Positions 1 through 5,873 of a stretch of DNA of 23,437 bases are shown in pieces. A program made the translations under genes and the position numbers. The stretch is taken from IMG/VR virus record IMGVR_UViG_3300033149_001812, positions 1-23,437 of that record. The stretch is one strand, 5' to 3'. The notes under the pieces are model-generated. The model was not told the origin of the DNA. It did no database searches and saw only the letters and a program-made list of their open reading frames with translations. This DNA comes from a virus. Positions within the stretch are counted from its first letter, which is position 1; every line of letters begins with the position of its first letter.

Positions 1-41
1 ACGTCCCACGTAGGATGGGTAGGTATTGGGTAGTTGTTCAT
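1..41 (-). CDS. Start of an unidentified gene, cut by the left edge
   Basis: Only the first 13 codons are in the window. The ATG overlaps the stop of the next gene upstream (ATGA overlap). It is preceded by a strong AAGGAGG ribosome binding site 7 bases away, so the start is well supported although the product is unknown. The visible N-terminus begins MNNYPIPTHPTWD. From memory, a similar HPTWD-type N-terminus occurs in some phage PD-(D/E)XK nuclease-like proteins, but no catalytic part is visible and this is only a hint. It is the most distal visible member of the minus-strand operon. Confidence 0.7.
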   Translation of the reverse strand, partial: MNNYPIPTHPTWD

Positions 42-295
42 TTTGCGTTCCTCCTTATTAGTTCTTTGGCTACTTTGGTTACTGAGTCCAATCCGTATGC
101 GCCGCATGGACACCACTTCCTGAACGGATCGACGTTCATGTCCGGAAATACTCTATCGCAGAGGCCATGTGAGTTAACGTGGTTTAGACCCACAAACGGA
201 CAGGTAAAGTGCCTTCGGTACCCCGGCAGCTCCAGCCAGGTCTTGATTCTCTTTATGTGAAAGTCATGGAGCTTCACGTCCAGGTTCTTGTTCAC
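38..295 (-). CDS. Small Cys-rich protein, paralogue of the 899-1168 product
   Basis: This 85-residue protein starts at a GTG that overlaps the previous stop (GTGA). An AAGGAG ribosome binding site lies 7 bases upstream. Visible motifs are C32-P-F-x-G, H43-x2-C46 and C62-P-C64, followed by a basic helix ending in AKELIRR. The same order (WL.LP, CPF.G, H..C, FP, CPC, AKE.IR) occurs in the product of 899-1168, so the two are paralogues. The Cys/His pattern suggests a zinc or other metal site. No named family was recognised. The position inside a coupled run of small genes suggests an accessory early role. Confidence 0.85.
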   Translation of the reverse strand: MNKNLDVKLHDFHIKRIKTWLELPGYRRHFTCPFVGLNHVNSHGLCDRVFPDMNVDPFRKWCPCGAYGLDSVTKVAKELIRRNAK

Positions 296-546
296 CTTGC
301 TCTCCTTTCCACTTCTTGTAAGATTTCTGCTTGCTCCCTCAGCAACTCCATAACGCCAGTCATGTTATAGACATCCTTAGAGAATGCGTTTAGCTTTTCC
401 TGCTGTAGTTCCTGAAGAGCGTCGACCTTGTACTCTAAGCTGGCAAGCCGATCCCTAAGATCTACAGTCAAGAAGCTCAGTCCTATAACTACGACAATCA
501 CCGTGAAGAAAACGACCGTGACTATGAACCCGATGATGCCTTTCAT
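292..546 (-). CDS. Small membrane-anchored coiled-coil protein
   Basis: This 84-residue protein has one strongly hydrophobic N-terminal segment (about residues 3-27). It is followed by a charged, heptad-like helical region rich in Leu, Glu and Gln (about 30-82), typical of a single-pass membrane protein with a coiled coil. An ATG five codons upstream exists. The start at 546 is preferred because it overlaps the upstream stop as ATGA and has GGAGG at a good distance. The architecture resembles inner-membrane spanins or phage membrane accessory proteins. No lysis gene is next to it, so no function is assigned. Confidence 0.8.
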   Translation of the reverse strand: MKGIIGFIVTVVFFTVIVVVIGLSFLTVDLRDRLASLEYKVDALQELQQEKLNAFSKDVYNMTGVMELLREQAEILQEVERRAR

Positions 547-902
547 TCGACGCTCCTCCATCCTCGAACTTGGGAAGGTGCTAAAAGTTCGTCAATCATA
601 ACTGTTCGTTCGATGTAGCATCCGTCCGCGTCTGGCGTCCTGGATGCTTTGTAAAGAAGTAGGTTAATCCTTCCATGCATTCGAGCAAAGATCGAGCAAG
701 CCAGTGAAGACATAACAGAGAGCCCAGTGATGAGAAGGAAATCTTCCTTATCGGACTCCTTAAGGTGTCGAACGAACTCCCGATACATATTGGCTACTGC
801 ATAACGGTTGATTGCGCCTTCAGAAAGAAACACAAGCTCACCGAAGCGTTCAGCATCCGAGTGGTCATGGCAGCCGCGGTTGACGACGAATACCTTTTTC
901 AT
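543..902 (-). CDS. Conserved-looking phage protein of unknown function
   Basis: This 119-residue soluble protein starts MKKVFVVNRGCHDHSDAERFG. It looks like an alternating strand/helix fold: FVVN at the N-terminus, FLLITGLSVMSSLACSIFA in the middle and INLLLYK near residue 83. The start overlaps the upstream stop (ATGA), with AAGGAG 8 bases before it. The central LLITGLSVMSSLA stretch looks like a buried strand plus a helix rather than a membrane span. I do not recognise the family. It is translationally coupled to both neighbours. Confidence 0.85.
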   Translation of the reverse strand: MKKVFVVNRGCHDHSDAERFGELVFLSEGAINRYAVANMYREFVRHLKESDKEDFLLITGLSVMSSLACSIFARMHGRINLLLYKASRTPDADGCYIERTVMIDELLAPSQVRGWRSVE

Positions 903-1168
903 CTTATGATCTCCTTAGCTCGTCTGATCACGTAGTTGAGGGTTAGTACCTGGCAAGGACAATGATGAAGACCCTCCCTGACGGTACTGGGAAACATCCT
1001 TTGGCATATATCCTTGCAGGGGATGTGAGTCGCTACATCCGAGCCAGTGAAGGGACAGACGCCCTCCTTGTAATTCATCTGCCCAAGTCCTATTTCTTTA
1101 AACGTAGGCAACGCCAGCCACGCCCTAATAGCGGCCTTGGCGCCCTTTGGTAGTCTGAATCTTTTCAT
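899..1168 (-). CDS. Small Cys-rich protein, paralogue of the 38-295 product
   Basis: This 89-residue protein has C38-P-F-x-G, H48-x2-C51, C55 and C70-P-C72, then a basic C-terminal helix (RRAKEIIR). The order and spacing match the gene two positions downstream in the operon. This indicates duplication with divergence. The pattern suggests a small metal-binding fold, but no known zinc-finger family was recognised. The ATG is preceded by a purine-rich AAGGGAGAAG site. The 5' end overlaps the HTH gene at 1125-1325 by 44 bases. Confidence 0.85.
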   Translation of the reverse strand: MKRFRLPKGAKAAIRAWLALPTFKEIGLGQMNYKEGVCPFTGSDVATHIPCKDICQRMFPSTVREGLHHCPCQVLTLNYVIRRAKEIIR

Positions 1169-1325
1169 TTTTCTTCTCCCTTCTTGTCCTTATTACGTTG
1201 TTTACTGTCCACACTGGAAGTCCAAGTCGACGAGAAACGACAGCAGTGCTCAGGCCTTGTTTCTTGAGCTTTAGAATCCTCGCAACTTGCTCGTCCGTGG
1301 TGCGTGACTGATAAGGGCCTTTCAT
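1125..1325 (-). CDS. Small helix-turn-helix DNA-binding protein
   Basis: This 66-residue basic protein has a homeodomain-like helix-turn-helix at about residues 10-46. A helix DEQVARILKLKKQG is followed by LSTAVVSRRLGLPVWTVNNVIRTR, the usual Hin/resolvase or transposase-type HTH arrangement. A strongly basic tail follows. The ATG at 1325 was chosen over one 11 codons upstream because it overlaps the preceding stop as ATGA. The protein is too short to be a recombinase, having only the DNA-binding part. A role in local regulation is possible. It is one candidate for binding the dispersed palindromes of this genome, which is speculative. Confidence 0.8.
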   Translation of the reverse strand: MKGPYQSRTTDEQVARILKLKKQGLSTAVVSRRLGLPVWTVNNVIRTRREKKNEKIQTTKGRQGRY

Positions 1326-1537
1326 CGCAGCGCCGTGAGGTTGTGGAAGATGTCCCACACCACTTCCGGAACGTCCTCCTTCTTGAACACAAGTGAGTTC
1401 CAGTAAGTCTCGGAGCTCTCTATAGGACCTACCTCTGAGGCACCGTGACAGAAGGAGACGAAAACGTACTTCTCCTCAATGTCAATGTTAGTCACATTGT
1501 CAAGGTTGATTATGAAGTCGTTAATCCTTATCCACAT
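1322..1537 (-). CDS. Small acidic protein of unknown function
   Basis: This 71-residue protein begins MWIRINDFIINLDNVTNIDIEEKYVFVSF, a run of short beta strands. A helical C-terminal part containing VPEVVWDIFHNL follows. The ATG has an AAGGAGAAC ribosome binding site, and the 5' end overlaps the ligase stop by 17 bases. The N-terminal strand pattern is seen in many small phage proteins, but no family or catalytic motif is recognisable. It is probably co-translated with the ligase and the HTH protein. Confidence 0.8.
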   Translation of the reverse strand: MWIRINDFIINLDNVTNIDIEEKYVFVSFCHGASEVGPIESSETYWNSLVFKKEDVPEVVWDIFHNLTALR

Positions 1538-2399
1538 GGTAGTTCTCCTTATCTTCTATCGGTTTATCTACAACACCAACGAACACCGGAAAACGAGGGA
1601 CGCCCTTTCCCACTGTGAGATGTTGATACTGGACATGGCATAGTCTTCCTGCAAGAACTTCTCGGGTATCCCACAAGCTTGCTCGATCTTCATCCGTAAG
1701 TCCTGAACCAACACTAAAAGTTGTTTCGTCGGAGCCTCGACAAACAAGGGCTCCAAGGCGACCTTTGGCGTTACCGTTCTTGTCGATCTCTTCCTTATAG
1801 TCAATGATTTCATAGAAGTCGTCCTTCTTAGGTTTGAACTTCATCATCATTGGTGAGCGACGGCGAACGTACTCGTTGTCGATGTGTCGTACGACGATGC
1901 CCTCATAACCTTGCTCAATTAACTGATCGTAGGTCTTCATGATGTCGTCAAGTGTCCAACATGGAACAGTTGGTACTGAGAACAATGGAGGCTTGAGGTC
2001 CAGTTCTGGAACCACCCTTGAACGTACATGCTGCGGGCCACTAACGACGACATCAAATACATGGAAGTTTATCGCCTGGTAGTCAGGATGGAGATTCTTG
2101 GTGCGACTGACGACAGAGTGAATTTCCTCGAACGTCCAGCCGTGAGCGTAGAGCTCGCCGTCAAGCTCATGAGAGGTTAGTAACTTGTCCGCTGCCTCGT
2201 TGATGTGAGGTACGGACACGATTACGTTCTCCTCGCTTGAGAGAAGAAGATAAGCTCCGCCTACGGGCACTGCCCTACATCGTTCGCCGTCGAACTTCGG
2301 CTGAACCAAATAGGGTGGATTCCATCGAGCAAGACGCTTCTCCTCAAAAGGGTAACATAACATTATTCCGGAGCGTTTAGTCCACTGATGGTTGTTCAT
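1521..2399 (-). CDS. ATP-dependent DNA ligase
   Basis: This 292-residue protein carries the nucleotidyltransferase motifs of ATP-dependent DNA ligases in order. Motif I is P-K35-FDGER with K35 the expected adenylated lysine. Motif III is ELDGEL at 78-83, motif IIIa FHVFDVV at 112-118, motif IV EGIVVR at 166-171 and motif V K187-F-K189. The C-terminal part (about 215-280: GRLGALVCR, SVGSGL, PRFPVF) fits the OB-fold of small T7-type ligases, though the protein is shorter than T7 ligase. It would seal nicks during phage DNA replication or repair. It is the only clear DNA-metabolism enzyme in the window. It overlaps both neighbours, and a GGAAGG-type ribosome binding site precedes the ATG. Confidence 0.95.
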   Translation of the reverse strand: MNNHQWTKRSGIMLCYPFEEKRLARWNPPYLVQPKFDGERCRAVPVGGAYLLLSSEENVIVSVPHINEAADKLLTSHELDGELYAHGWTFEEIHSVVSRTKNLHPDYQAINFHVFDVVVSGPQHVRSRVVPELDLKPPLFSVPTVPCWTLDDIMKTYDQLIEQGYEGIVVRHIDNEYVRRRSPMMMKFKPKKDDFYEIIDYKEEIDKNGNAKGRLGALVCRGSDETTFSVGSGLTDEDRASLWDTREVLAGRLCHVQYQHLTVGKGVPRFPVFVGVVDKPIEDKENYHVDKD

Positions 2400-2634
2400 G
2401 TTGCACCTTCCTTGTTTCTTCCTCTATCTTCCGAAACGCCTCGTCCCAGGTTTTAGCTCTCCCAGAGACGCCATATCCCTGTGGCTGTTTAGGTAAGCTA
2501 CTGTACACTTGCCTCTGAGCTTCAGTTTTTCCGTTTGAGTATCTGATCAGTTCGGTTTTGGCTGTTACGTACGCCTCAGGATAATCTTTCGCCATTTTGG
2601 CGAGTGCTTGTCGTATGCTTTTTACTTTACTCAT
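2377..2634 (-). CDS. Small basic protein of unknown function
   Basis: This 85-residue basic protein is mostly helical, for example SIRQALAKMAKDYPEAYVTAKTEL and TWDEAFRKIEEETRK. The middle contains KQPQGYGVSGRAKTW. The ATG is preceded by AAAGGAGAATAAG, and the 3' end overlaps the ligase start by 23 bases. No family is recognised. The close coupling to ligase makes a role alongside DNA metabolism conceivable but unproven. Confidence 0.8.
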   Translation of the reverse strand: MSKVKSIRQALAKMAKDYPEAYVTAKTELIRYSNGKTEAQRQVYSSLPKQPQGYGVSGRAKTWDEAFRKIEEETRKVQHEQPSVD

Positions 2635-2635
2635 C

Positions 2636-2839
2636 TTATTCTCCTTTCTTACAATCTGGACAAACAGGCGGCGGCATCTTCCGGCTGAAGTTCACCATCT
2701 TGATCTCCTCAACGAATTGCTCACCACAAACGGAACAAATAGAATGACTCGACCAGGTTTCCTTTACGTCCGCAAAGGCCACGTCAAGGTTCAGTGGACC
2801 GCCTTTGGCTCGTCGTTGTTTCACGTCCCTCGCCCTCAT
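2636..2839 (-). CDS. Small zinc-ribbon-like protein
   Basis: This 67-residue protein has two CxxC knuckles, C-S-V-C and C-P-D-C, about 25 residues apart. This is the usual pattern of a zinc ribbon. The start is uncertain: the ATG at 2839 has no good ribosome binding site, and a TTG at 2866 in frame would add nine residues but is no better. The gene lies just after a strong terminator (2870-2898). Its expression therefore needs read-through or a promoter I cannot see. Possible roles include nucleic-acid or protein binding. Confidence 0.75.
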   Translation of the reverse strand: MRARDVKQRRAKGGPLNLDVAFADVKETWSSHSICSVCGEQFVEEIKMVNFSRKMPPPVCPDCKKGE

Positions 2840-2869
2840 GTATTTTGTTGTGGAAATTAGAAGCAATTT

Positions 2870-2898
2870 AAAAGGGCAAGGGAGTTACCCCTCACCCT
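2870..2898 (-). terminator. Rho-independent terminator after the 2920-3300 gene
   Basis: On the minus strand GGGTGAGGG, a six-base loop GTAACT and CCCTTGCCC form a 9-bp stem (two G-U pairs), directly followed by TTTT. A second, shorter hairpin (GGCTAG / CTAGCC, 2911-2928) overlaps the stop codon of the upstream gene. Together they would end most transcription from the promoter at 3411-3439. Confidence 0.8.
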
Positions 2899-2919
2899 CT
2901 ATAAGCCGGCTAGCGAGCC

Positions 2920-3300
2920 CTAGCCAGAAGCTTTCTCGGTCCCGGCAGTCTTGATGTCTTTCTTCAAGTCTGCCAAAGCGGCAATCTGCTCTTCCGGTGA
3001 CATGCCAGCAAACTTGGCCTTGAAGGCGGCGACTGGATCACTTACACGCTCGATGGCAACGCCTGGCTTCCAGGCAGCCATAAGTTTGACGATTTCCTCG
3101 GCTGACTTCTTGGCCTCAAGGTAGCGCCGCATAGCAGCCTGAGCAGTGATCTTCGCACTGGCTTTAAAGTTCGAAAACACCACGGCTTCGCCAAACTTGG
3201 TGATGGCATCTTCCAGACCCTCACCGAAGTCTACATAAATCGTAGCTTCTCTGTCTTCGTCACCGACCTTTTTCTTGGCCTTAATTTCTACGTCCGCCAT
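2920..3300 (-). CDS. Probably highly expressed phage protein, related to the 9886-10227 product
   Basis: This 126-residue protein of unknown function has an N-terminal strand region (EATIYVDFGEGLEDAI). A long helical middle (about 44-77) and a C-terminal helix pair starting DPVAAFKAKFAGMSPEEQ follow. The C-terminal motif DP..A..A.FAG[ML]SPE[EQ]Q..LA.L..L+K recurs in the product of 9886-10227. The gene has its own sigma70 promoter (3411-3439), a roughly 100-base leader, an AAGGAGAACG ribosome binding site and its own terminator. That arrangement suggests an abundant early product. A nucleic-acid-binding or host-interacting role is possible, but no signature proves it. Confidence 0.9.
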   Translation of the reverse strand: MADVEIKAKKKVGDEDREATIYVDFGEGLEDAITKFGEAVVFSNFKASAKITAQAAMRRYLEAKKSAEEIVKLMAAWKPGVAIERVSDPVAAFKAKFAGMSPEEQIAALADLKKDIKTAGTEKASG

Positions 3301-3362
3301 GATTCGTTCTCCTTGTTAAAGTTCTTGTTGATAGGTTTTAGTTTTTGGTAGGAACAATTAGG

Positions 3363-3371
3363 CTAGATCAT
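3363..3371 (-). other. Two-codon leader reading frame with strong ribosome binding site
   Basis: In the leader between the promoter and the 2920-3300 gene, AAGGAGG is followed six bases later by ATG ATC TAG. Such a start followed almost at once by a stop could occupy a ribosome or be a remnant. It is seen directly in the sequence, but its function is unknown. Confidence 0.3.
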
Positions 3372-3410
3372 ATTACGCCTCCTTTCGCTTTCTCATGATA
3401 TGACAAAAGC

Positions 3411-3439
3411 ATCATAACATAATGTTGGTTAGTTGTCAA
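3411..3439 (-). promoter_or_regulatory. Sigma70 promoter for the 2920-3300 gene
   Basis: On the minus strand TTGACA and TATGAT are separated by exactly 17 bases. The -35 box forms one arm of an inverted repeat (TGTCAAT, six bases, ATTGACA; plus-strand 3434-3453) that could be an operator. The predicted start site is near 3404, giving a leader of about 104 bases. Confidence 0.85.
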
Positions 3440-3489
3440 TGTAATAATTGACATTTTTAGGCCTAGGATCACAGATTGACTCCAATGCT

Positions 3490-3514
3490 TCTCTGTTCAT
3501 AAAATGAACGAAGT
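3490..3514 (+). repeat. Dispersed 25-bp dyad element, copy 1
   Basis: The core is GTTCAT, AAA, ATGAAC, followed by GAAGT. The left flank is TCTCT instead of the usual ACTnn. It lies a few bases beyond the stop of the 3518-3727 gene and upstream of the promoter at 3411-3439. GAAG points along the plus strand, as in every other copy. Confidence 0.9.
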
Positions 3515-3517
3515 TGA

Positions 3518-3727
3518 TCAATCGAGCTCCTTTTCATACTTCCATGCCACAGCCTTCAGCAAGGCCAGAGCCTTCCCAGGCCTGCGTTTGGCTATTCGCT
3601 CGATCTTCGGGATGAAGCCAGCATCGAGGAAGTAGCGATACTTCACGTTGTTGATAAGGACGCCGATTTCACCACAAGCAAGAGTGTAGCGGATGGCGAA
3701 GTTAAGCTTTTTCAACTCAGTATCCAT
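3518..3727 (-). CDS. Small basic protein of unknown function
   Basis: This 69-residue basic protein is rich in helix and ends with a Lys/Arg-rich segment (KIERIAKRRPGKALALLKAV). The start at 3727 is preferred because it overlaps only the tail of the preceding membrane-protein gene. A start further upstream would run through that whole gene. No clear ribosome binding site precedes it, so translational coupling is likely. No family is recognised. It is the last gene of the operon before copy 1 of the dyad element. Confidence 0.7.
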   Translation of the reverse strand: MDTELKKLNFAIRYTLACGEIGVLINNVKYRYFLDAGFIPKIERIAKRRPGKALALLKAVAWKYEKELD

Positions 3728-3822
3728 GTCCAGAACTTGGCTATGTAGAATCCCTCGGTCACCAAGTAGGCGACGCCCACGAGGAACAACACGTAGCACG
3801 ACCATAACATGATTCTTCTCAT
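3712..3822 (-). CDS. 36-residue single-span membrane protein
   Basis: The protein begins MRRIM and consists mostly of one hydrophobic segment (about residues 5-22). An aromatic C-terminus follows (FYIAKFWTWILS). The ATG overlaps the stop of the 28-residue gene upstream (ATGA). The two tiny membrane proteins are therefore probably made together. Phage proteins of this type include holin-like, lysis-inhibition and superinfection-exclusion peptides. The sequence alone does not say which applies here. Confidence 0.6.
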   Translation of the reverse strand: MRRIMLWSCYVLFLVGVAYLVTEGFYIAKFWTWILS

Positions 3823-3905
3823 GCGTAAGCGTTTAGGACGACCGCGGACGCGATGAAAAGTCCTAACAAAAACATCGCCAGTTGTAGTGCATACTTGTGT
3901 CTCAT
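3819..3905 (-). CDS. 28-residue membrane or signal-like peptide
   Basis: A very strong ribosome binding site (AAGGAGGAGAGGAG) precedes an ATG opening a 28-codon frame. The frame has a basic start (MRHKY), a hydrophobic stretch and a C-terminal AYA, and its stop overlaps the next start as ATGA. The peptide is either a one-span membrane protein or resembles a free signal peptide. The ribosome binding site and the coupling argue for a real gene despite its size. Confidence 0.6.
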   Translation of the reverse strand: MRHKYALQLAMFLLGLFIASAVVLNAYA

Positions 3906-3923
3906 CTCCTCTCCTCCTTCTGT

Positions 3924-4145
3924 TCAAGTTTTCTGTTGACAACGTTCCAACACCTCCTTGCTCTTAGAGGTCTTCTCGAACTCCAACAGTGCTCGAAACA
4001 CATCAGGTTCGAGATACACTCTGTCAGTTGGCACCTCGTGATCGTTGGCGTGGAGCCAGATGCCGAAGCCATCAAAGATGGCATAAACGCCGTCTCCTAA
4101 ATACGAAGCTGGTGCCCTTCCACCTTCGAAGTTTATTATTTCCAT
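3924..4145 (-). CDS. Small conserved-looking phage protein
   Basis: This 73-residue protein begins MEIINFEGGRAPASYLGDGVY and continues DGFGIWLHANDHEVPTDRVYLEP. The run of short strands and turns ends in a helix (VFRALLEFEK). The composition fits a compact beta-rich domain. The ATG at 4145 is preferred over the GTG at 4154 because AAGGAGG is at ideal distance from the ATG and would overlap the GTG. No named family was recognised and no catalytic residues stand out. Confidence 0.85.
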   Translation of the reverse strand: MEIINFEGGRAPASYLGDGVYAIFDGFGIWLHANDHEVPTDRVYLEPDVFRALLEFEKTSKSKEVLERCQQKT

Positions 4146-4179
4146 CTTTATCACCTCCTTTCCATCTTATTGCAGAAGC

Positions 4180-4199
4180 CCTCACACCGAAGCATGAGG
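4180..4199 (-). other. Stable C(UUCG)G hairpin between genes
   Basis: In the minus-strand transcript CCUCAUGC and GUGUGAGG form an 8-bp stem (two G-U pairs) closed by the very stable C(UUCG)G tetraloop. No T-run follows, so it is more likely an mRNA stability, processing or pausing element than a classic terminator. It lies in the short gap between the exported-protein gene and the 3924-4145 gene. Confidence 0.6.
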
Positions 4200-4211
4200 A
4201 CAACTGTAATA

Positions 4212-4904
4212 CTACGGAAGCGGTTCAAGTGCTATACCTTGAATCCAAGGATCCTTGTTAGCACCTGATTTGCCACTGGAGTAACCAAGCATACCAGTAG
4301 CAACCTGGCCACCGTCCTGTGTGGCGTTTAAACTGCCACTAACGCCACCAAGTCCGATGCCCCAACCAGTTGCGTACATTGAGAAGTCCACGCCCTGACG
4401 GGTAATGTGTACTGTGTTAGAACCCATCTTGTTCGCAATGAGTAGCGTCAACTGAAGGGCATCCAGGGACGTGAAGTCCTTACCTGCCTTAGCCATGACA
4501 TAACCCCGGCGTTGGTAACGCTTGTCAGCCACATTCTTTTTGCCAGTGTAGATGACCGTCACGACCTGCTTCAGAGCCTCGACGTTGGTGACACGCTCAA
4601 GCCCGTTCGCTTCCAACATTTCGTTGGAAAGACTTGCCTGCAGAGATCCAATGGTGAATGCGTTTCCATAAAGCAGGATGTCTGCAAGTGGCCGAAACCT
4701 GAAGCCAGGGTTGTCAGGACCGAAGTAGGGAATCAACTGAGGGAATTTCAGGTCCTGAGGCACGACGTTCATAGGGATCTTGGAACCCTGGTGAGTCGTG
4801 TTGATAACCGCCAAGGACTCCGCCGTGGAACCTGCCAAGGCGACGCCAGCAAGAAATAGAAAGCTTACTGCGAAAACCAGCAGTGAGATCATTATGCTTT
4901 TCAT
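4212..4904 (-). CDS. Exported protein with signal peptide, function unknown
   Basis: This 230-residue protein begins with a typical Sec signal peptide: basic start MKS, hydrophobic core to about residue 20, cleavage after ALA near residue 24. The mature part has two blocks. One is mixed alpha/beta (about 40-165), including TLLIANKMGSNTVHITRQG. The second is a Gly-rich C-terminus (GWGIGLGGVSGSLNATQDGG). No lipobox cysteine is present. The ribosome binding site AAAGGAG is good. An exported soluble protein is unusual in the early arm of a phage. It sits next to a second exported protein, suggesting joint action in the host envelope. The family was not recognised. Confidence 0.85.
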   Translation of the reverse strand: MKSIMISLLVFAVSFLFLAGVALAGSTAESLAVINTTHQGSKIPMNVVPQDLKFPQLIPYFGPDNPGFRFRPLADILLYGNAFTIGSLQASLSNEMLEANGLERVTNVEALKQVVTVIYTGKKNVADKRYQRRGYVMAKAGKDFTSLDALQLTLLIANKMGSNTVHITRQGVDFSMYATGWGIGLGGVSGSLNATQDGGQVATGMLGYSSGKSGANKDPWIQGIALEPLP

Positions 4905-4925
4905 GCTTATTCTCCTTTGAGGTTA

Positions 4926-4954
4926 GGACTGGCCAGGATCGGCCAGCCCAGTTA
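4926..4954 (-). other. Hairpin after the Gly-rich exported protein gene
   Basis: CTGGCC and GGCCAG form a 6-bp stem with a short loop in the 54-base gap between the two exported-protein genes. It lacks a downstream T-run, so termination would be weak at most. Confidence 0.4.
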
Positions 4955-4958
4955 AGGT

Positions 4959-5762
4959 TTACAGTGAACCTAAACCAACGTGACTCTCGGAATGTGTAGG
5001 ACCACCTGTGGATGAATAGGAGGTATGGGTAGCGTTGGCACTGCTACCGCTAACTGCAGATGTACCACACGTATGAGCATACCCGCCATCAGCAATATAC
5101 CTGTCACCTCTGCCACCGGAGTCGTAACTGTAGTCAGCATATCCACCAGTCCATGCCTCTCCACTACCCTTTTGAGCATAAGAACTGGCCTCAACTCCTC
5201 CACTGCCTGATACGTTAGCATAGCGACGATCTGCACTACCGTATCTATCGGCATTCGCTTCTCCATAACTTCCTACAGCACCCCAAGCCGTACCAGTATT
5301 CTGCCATCCAGTAGTCTCGCTGAGTCCGCCGATAGCGCCACCAGTGGTTTTAGAAAAACCATGAATCTCAAGGTCAGGTCCTTTCTCATAGGCCCAATAA
5401 CTGGCATCACTACCTTGATCCCCTTGAACCCACTGATTTCCATAGGACAGTTCGCCTCCTGTGTACTGATAGCCATATCCCTCTATCTCGACTTCTGCTC
5501 CTTTGCCAACTGCCCACGCTCCAGACCGCTCAAGGGATTGTGAAGAATAGACACCACCCAAAACTCCATCTGAAGTAAGGCTACGGAAATGGCCTTCTTT
5601 TGTGTATCCTGGATAACCAAAGACTCTGGCTCTGGTGTAAGTGTCACCCACTGCATCAGCAATAGCCCAACCACCTGTACCACTGTTGTAGCTATCTGCC
5701 AACGCAGGGCCGGCCACAAACAACACTCCAAGGACAATAAGCAAGCTTATTAGCTTTCTCAT
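4959..5762 (-). CDS. Exported Gly/Ser/Tyr-rich low-complexity protein
   Basis: This 267-residue protein has a clear Sec signal peptide (MRKLISLLIVLGVLFVAGPALA, cleavage before DSYNSG). The mature chain is dominated by Gly, Ser, Tyr, Ala and Thr in irregular repeats such as GGYADYSYDSGGRGD, with few charged or hydrophobic clusters. Only one Cys is visible in the mature part. The composition recalls surface, adhesive or amyloid-like secreted proteins rather than enzymes. The ribosome binding site is AAAGGAG. It follows a structured intergenic region (5796-5946) and precedes the other exported protein. It could coat or alter the host surface or be taken from a host gene. No family was recognised. 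Confidence 0.85.
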   Translation of the reverse strand: MRKLISLLIVLGVLFVAGPALADSYNSGTGGWAIADAVGDTYTRARVFGYPGYTKEGHFRSLTSDGVLGGVYSSQSLERSGAWAVGKGAEVEIEGYGYQYTGGELSYGNQWVQGDQGSDASYWAYEKGPDLEIHGFSKTTGGAIGGLSETTGWQNTGTAWGAVGSYGEANADRYGSADRRYANVSGSGGVEASSYAQKGSGEAWTGGYADYSYDSGGRGDRYIADGGYAHTCGTSAVSGSSANATHTSYSSTGGPTHSESHVGLGSL

Positions 5763-5795
5763 TTTTGTCTCCTTTCAAATTTTCAAAGAACAAAT

Positions 5796-5831
5796 AAGTT
5801 AATGAACATCTACAAGTTAATGAACATCTAC
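5796..5831. repeat. Tandem 18-bp duplication
   Basis: The 18-base unit AAGTTAATGAACATCTAC is present twice without a gap or mismatch (5796-5813, 5814-5831). On the minus strand each unit contains GTTCAT, the half-site of the dispersed dyad element. It lies in the leader upstream of the 4959-5762 gene. Confidence 0.9.
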
Positions 5832-5873
5832 AGGTTTCGCCTTGGGTTGACTATCCAACCAACACTCAAGGAG

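Noticed and set aside
3728-3805. Longer N-terminus for the 3518-3727 gene
   Set aside because: It would overlap the membrane-peptide gene for most of its length in another frame and has only a weak start site.
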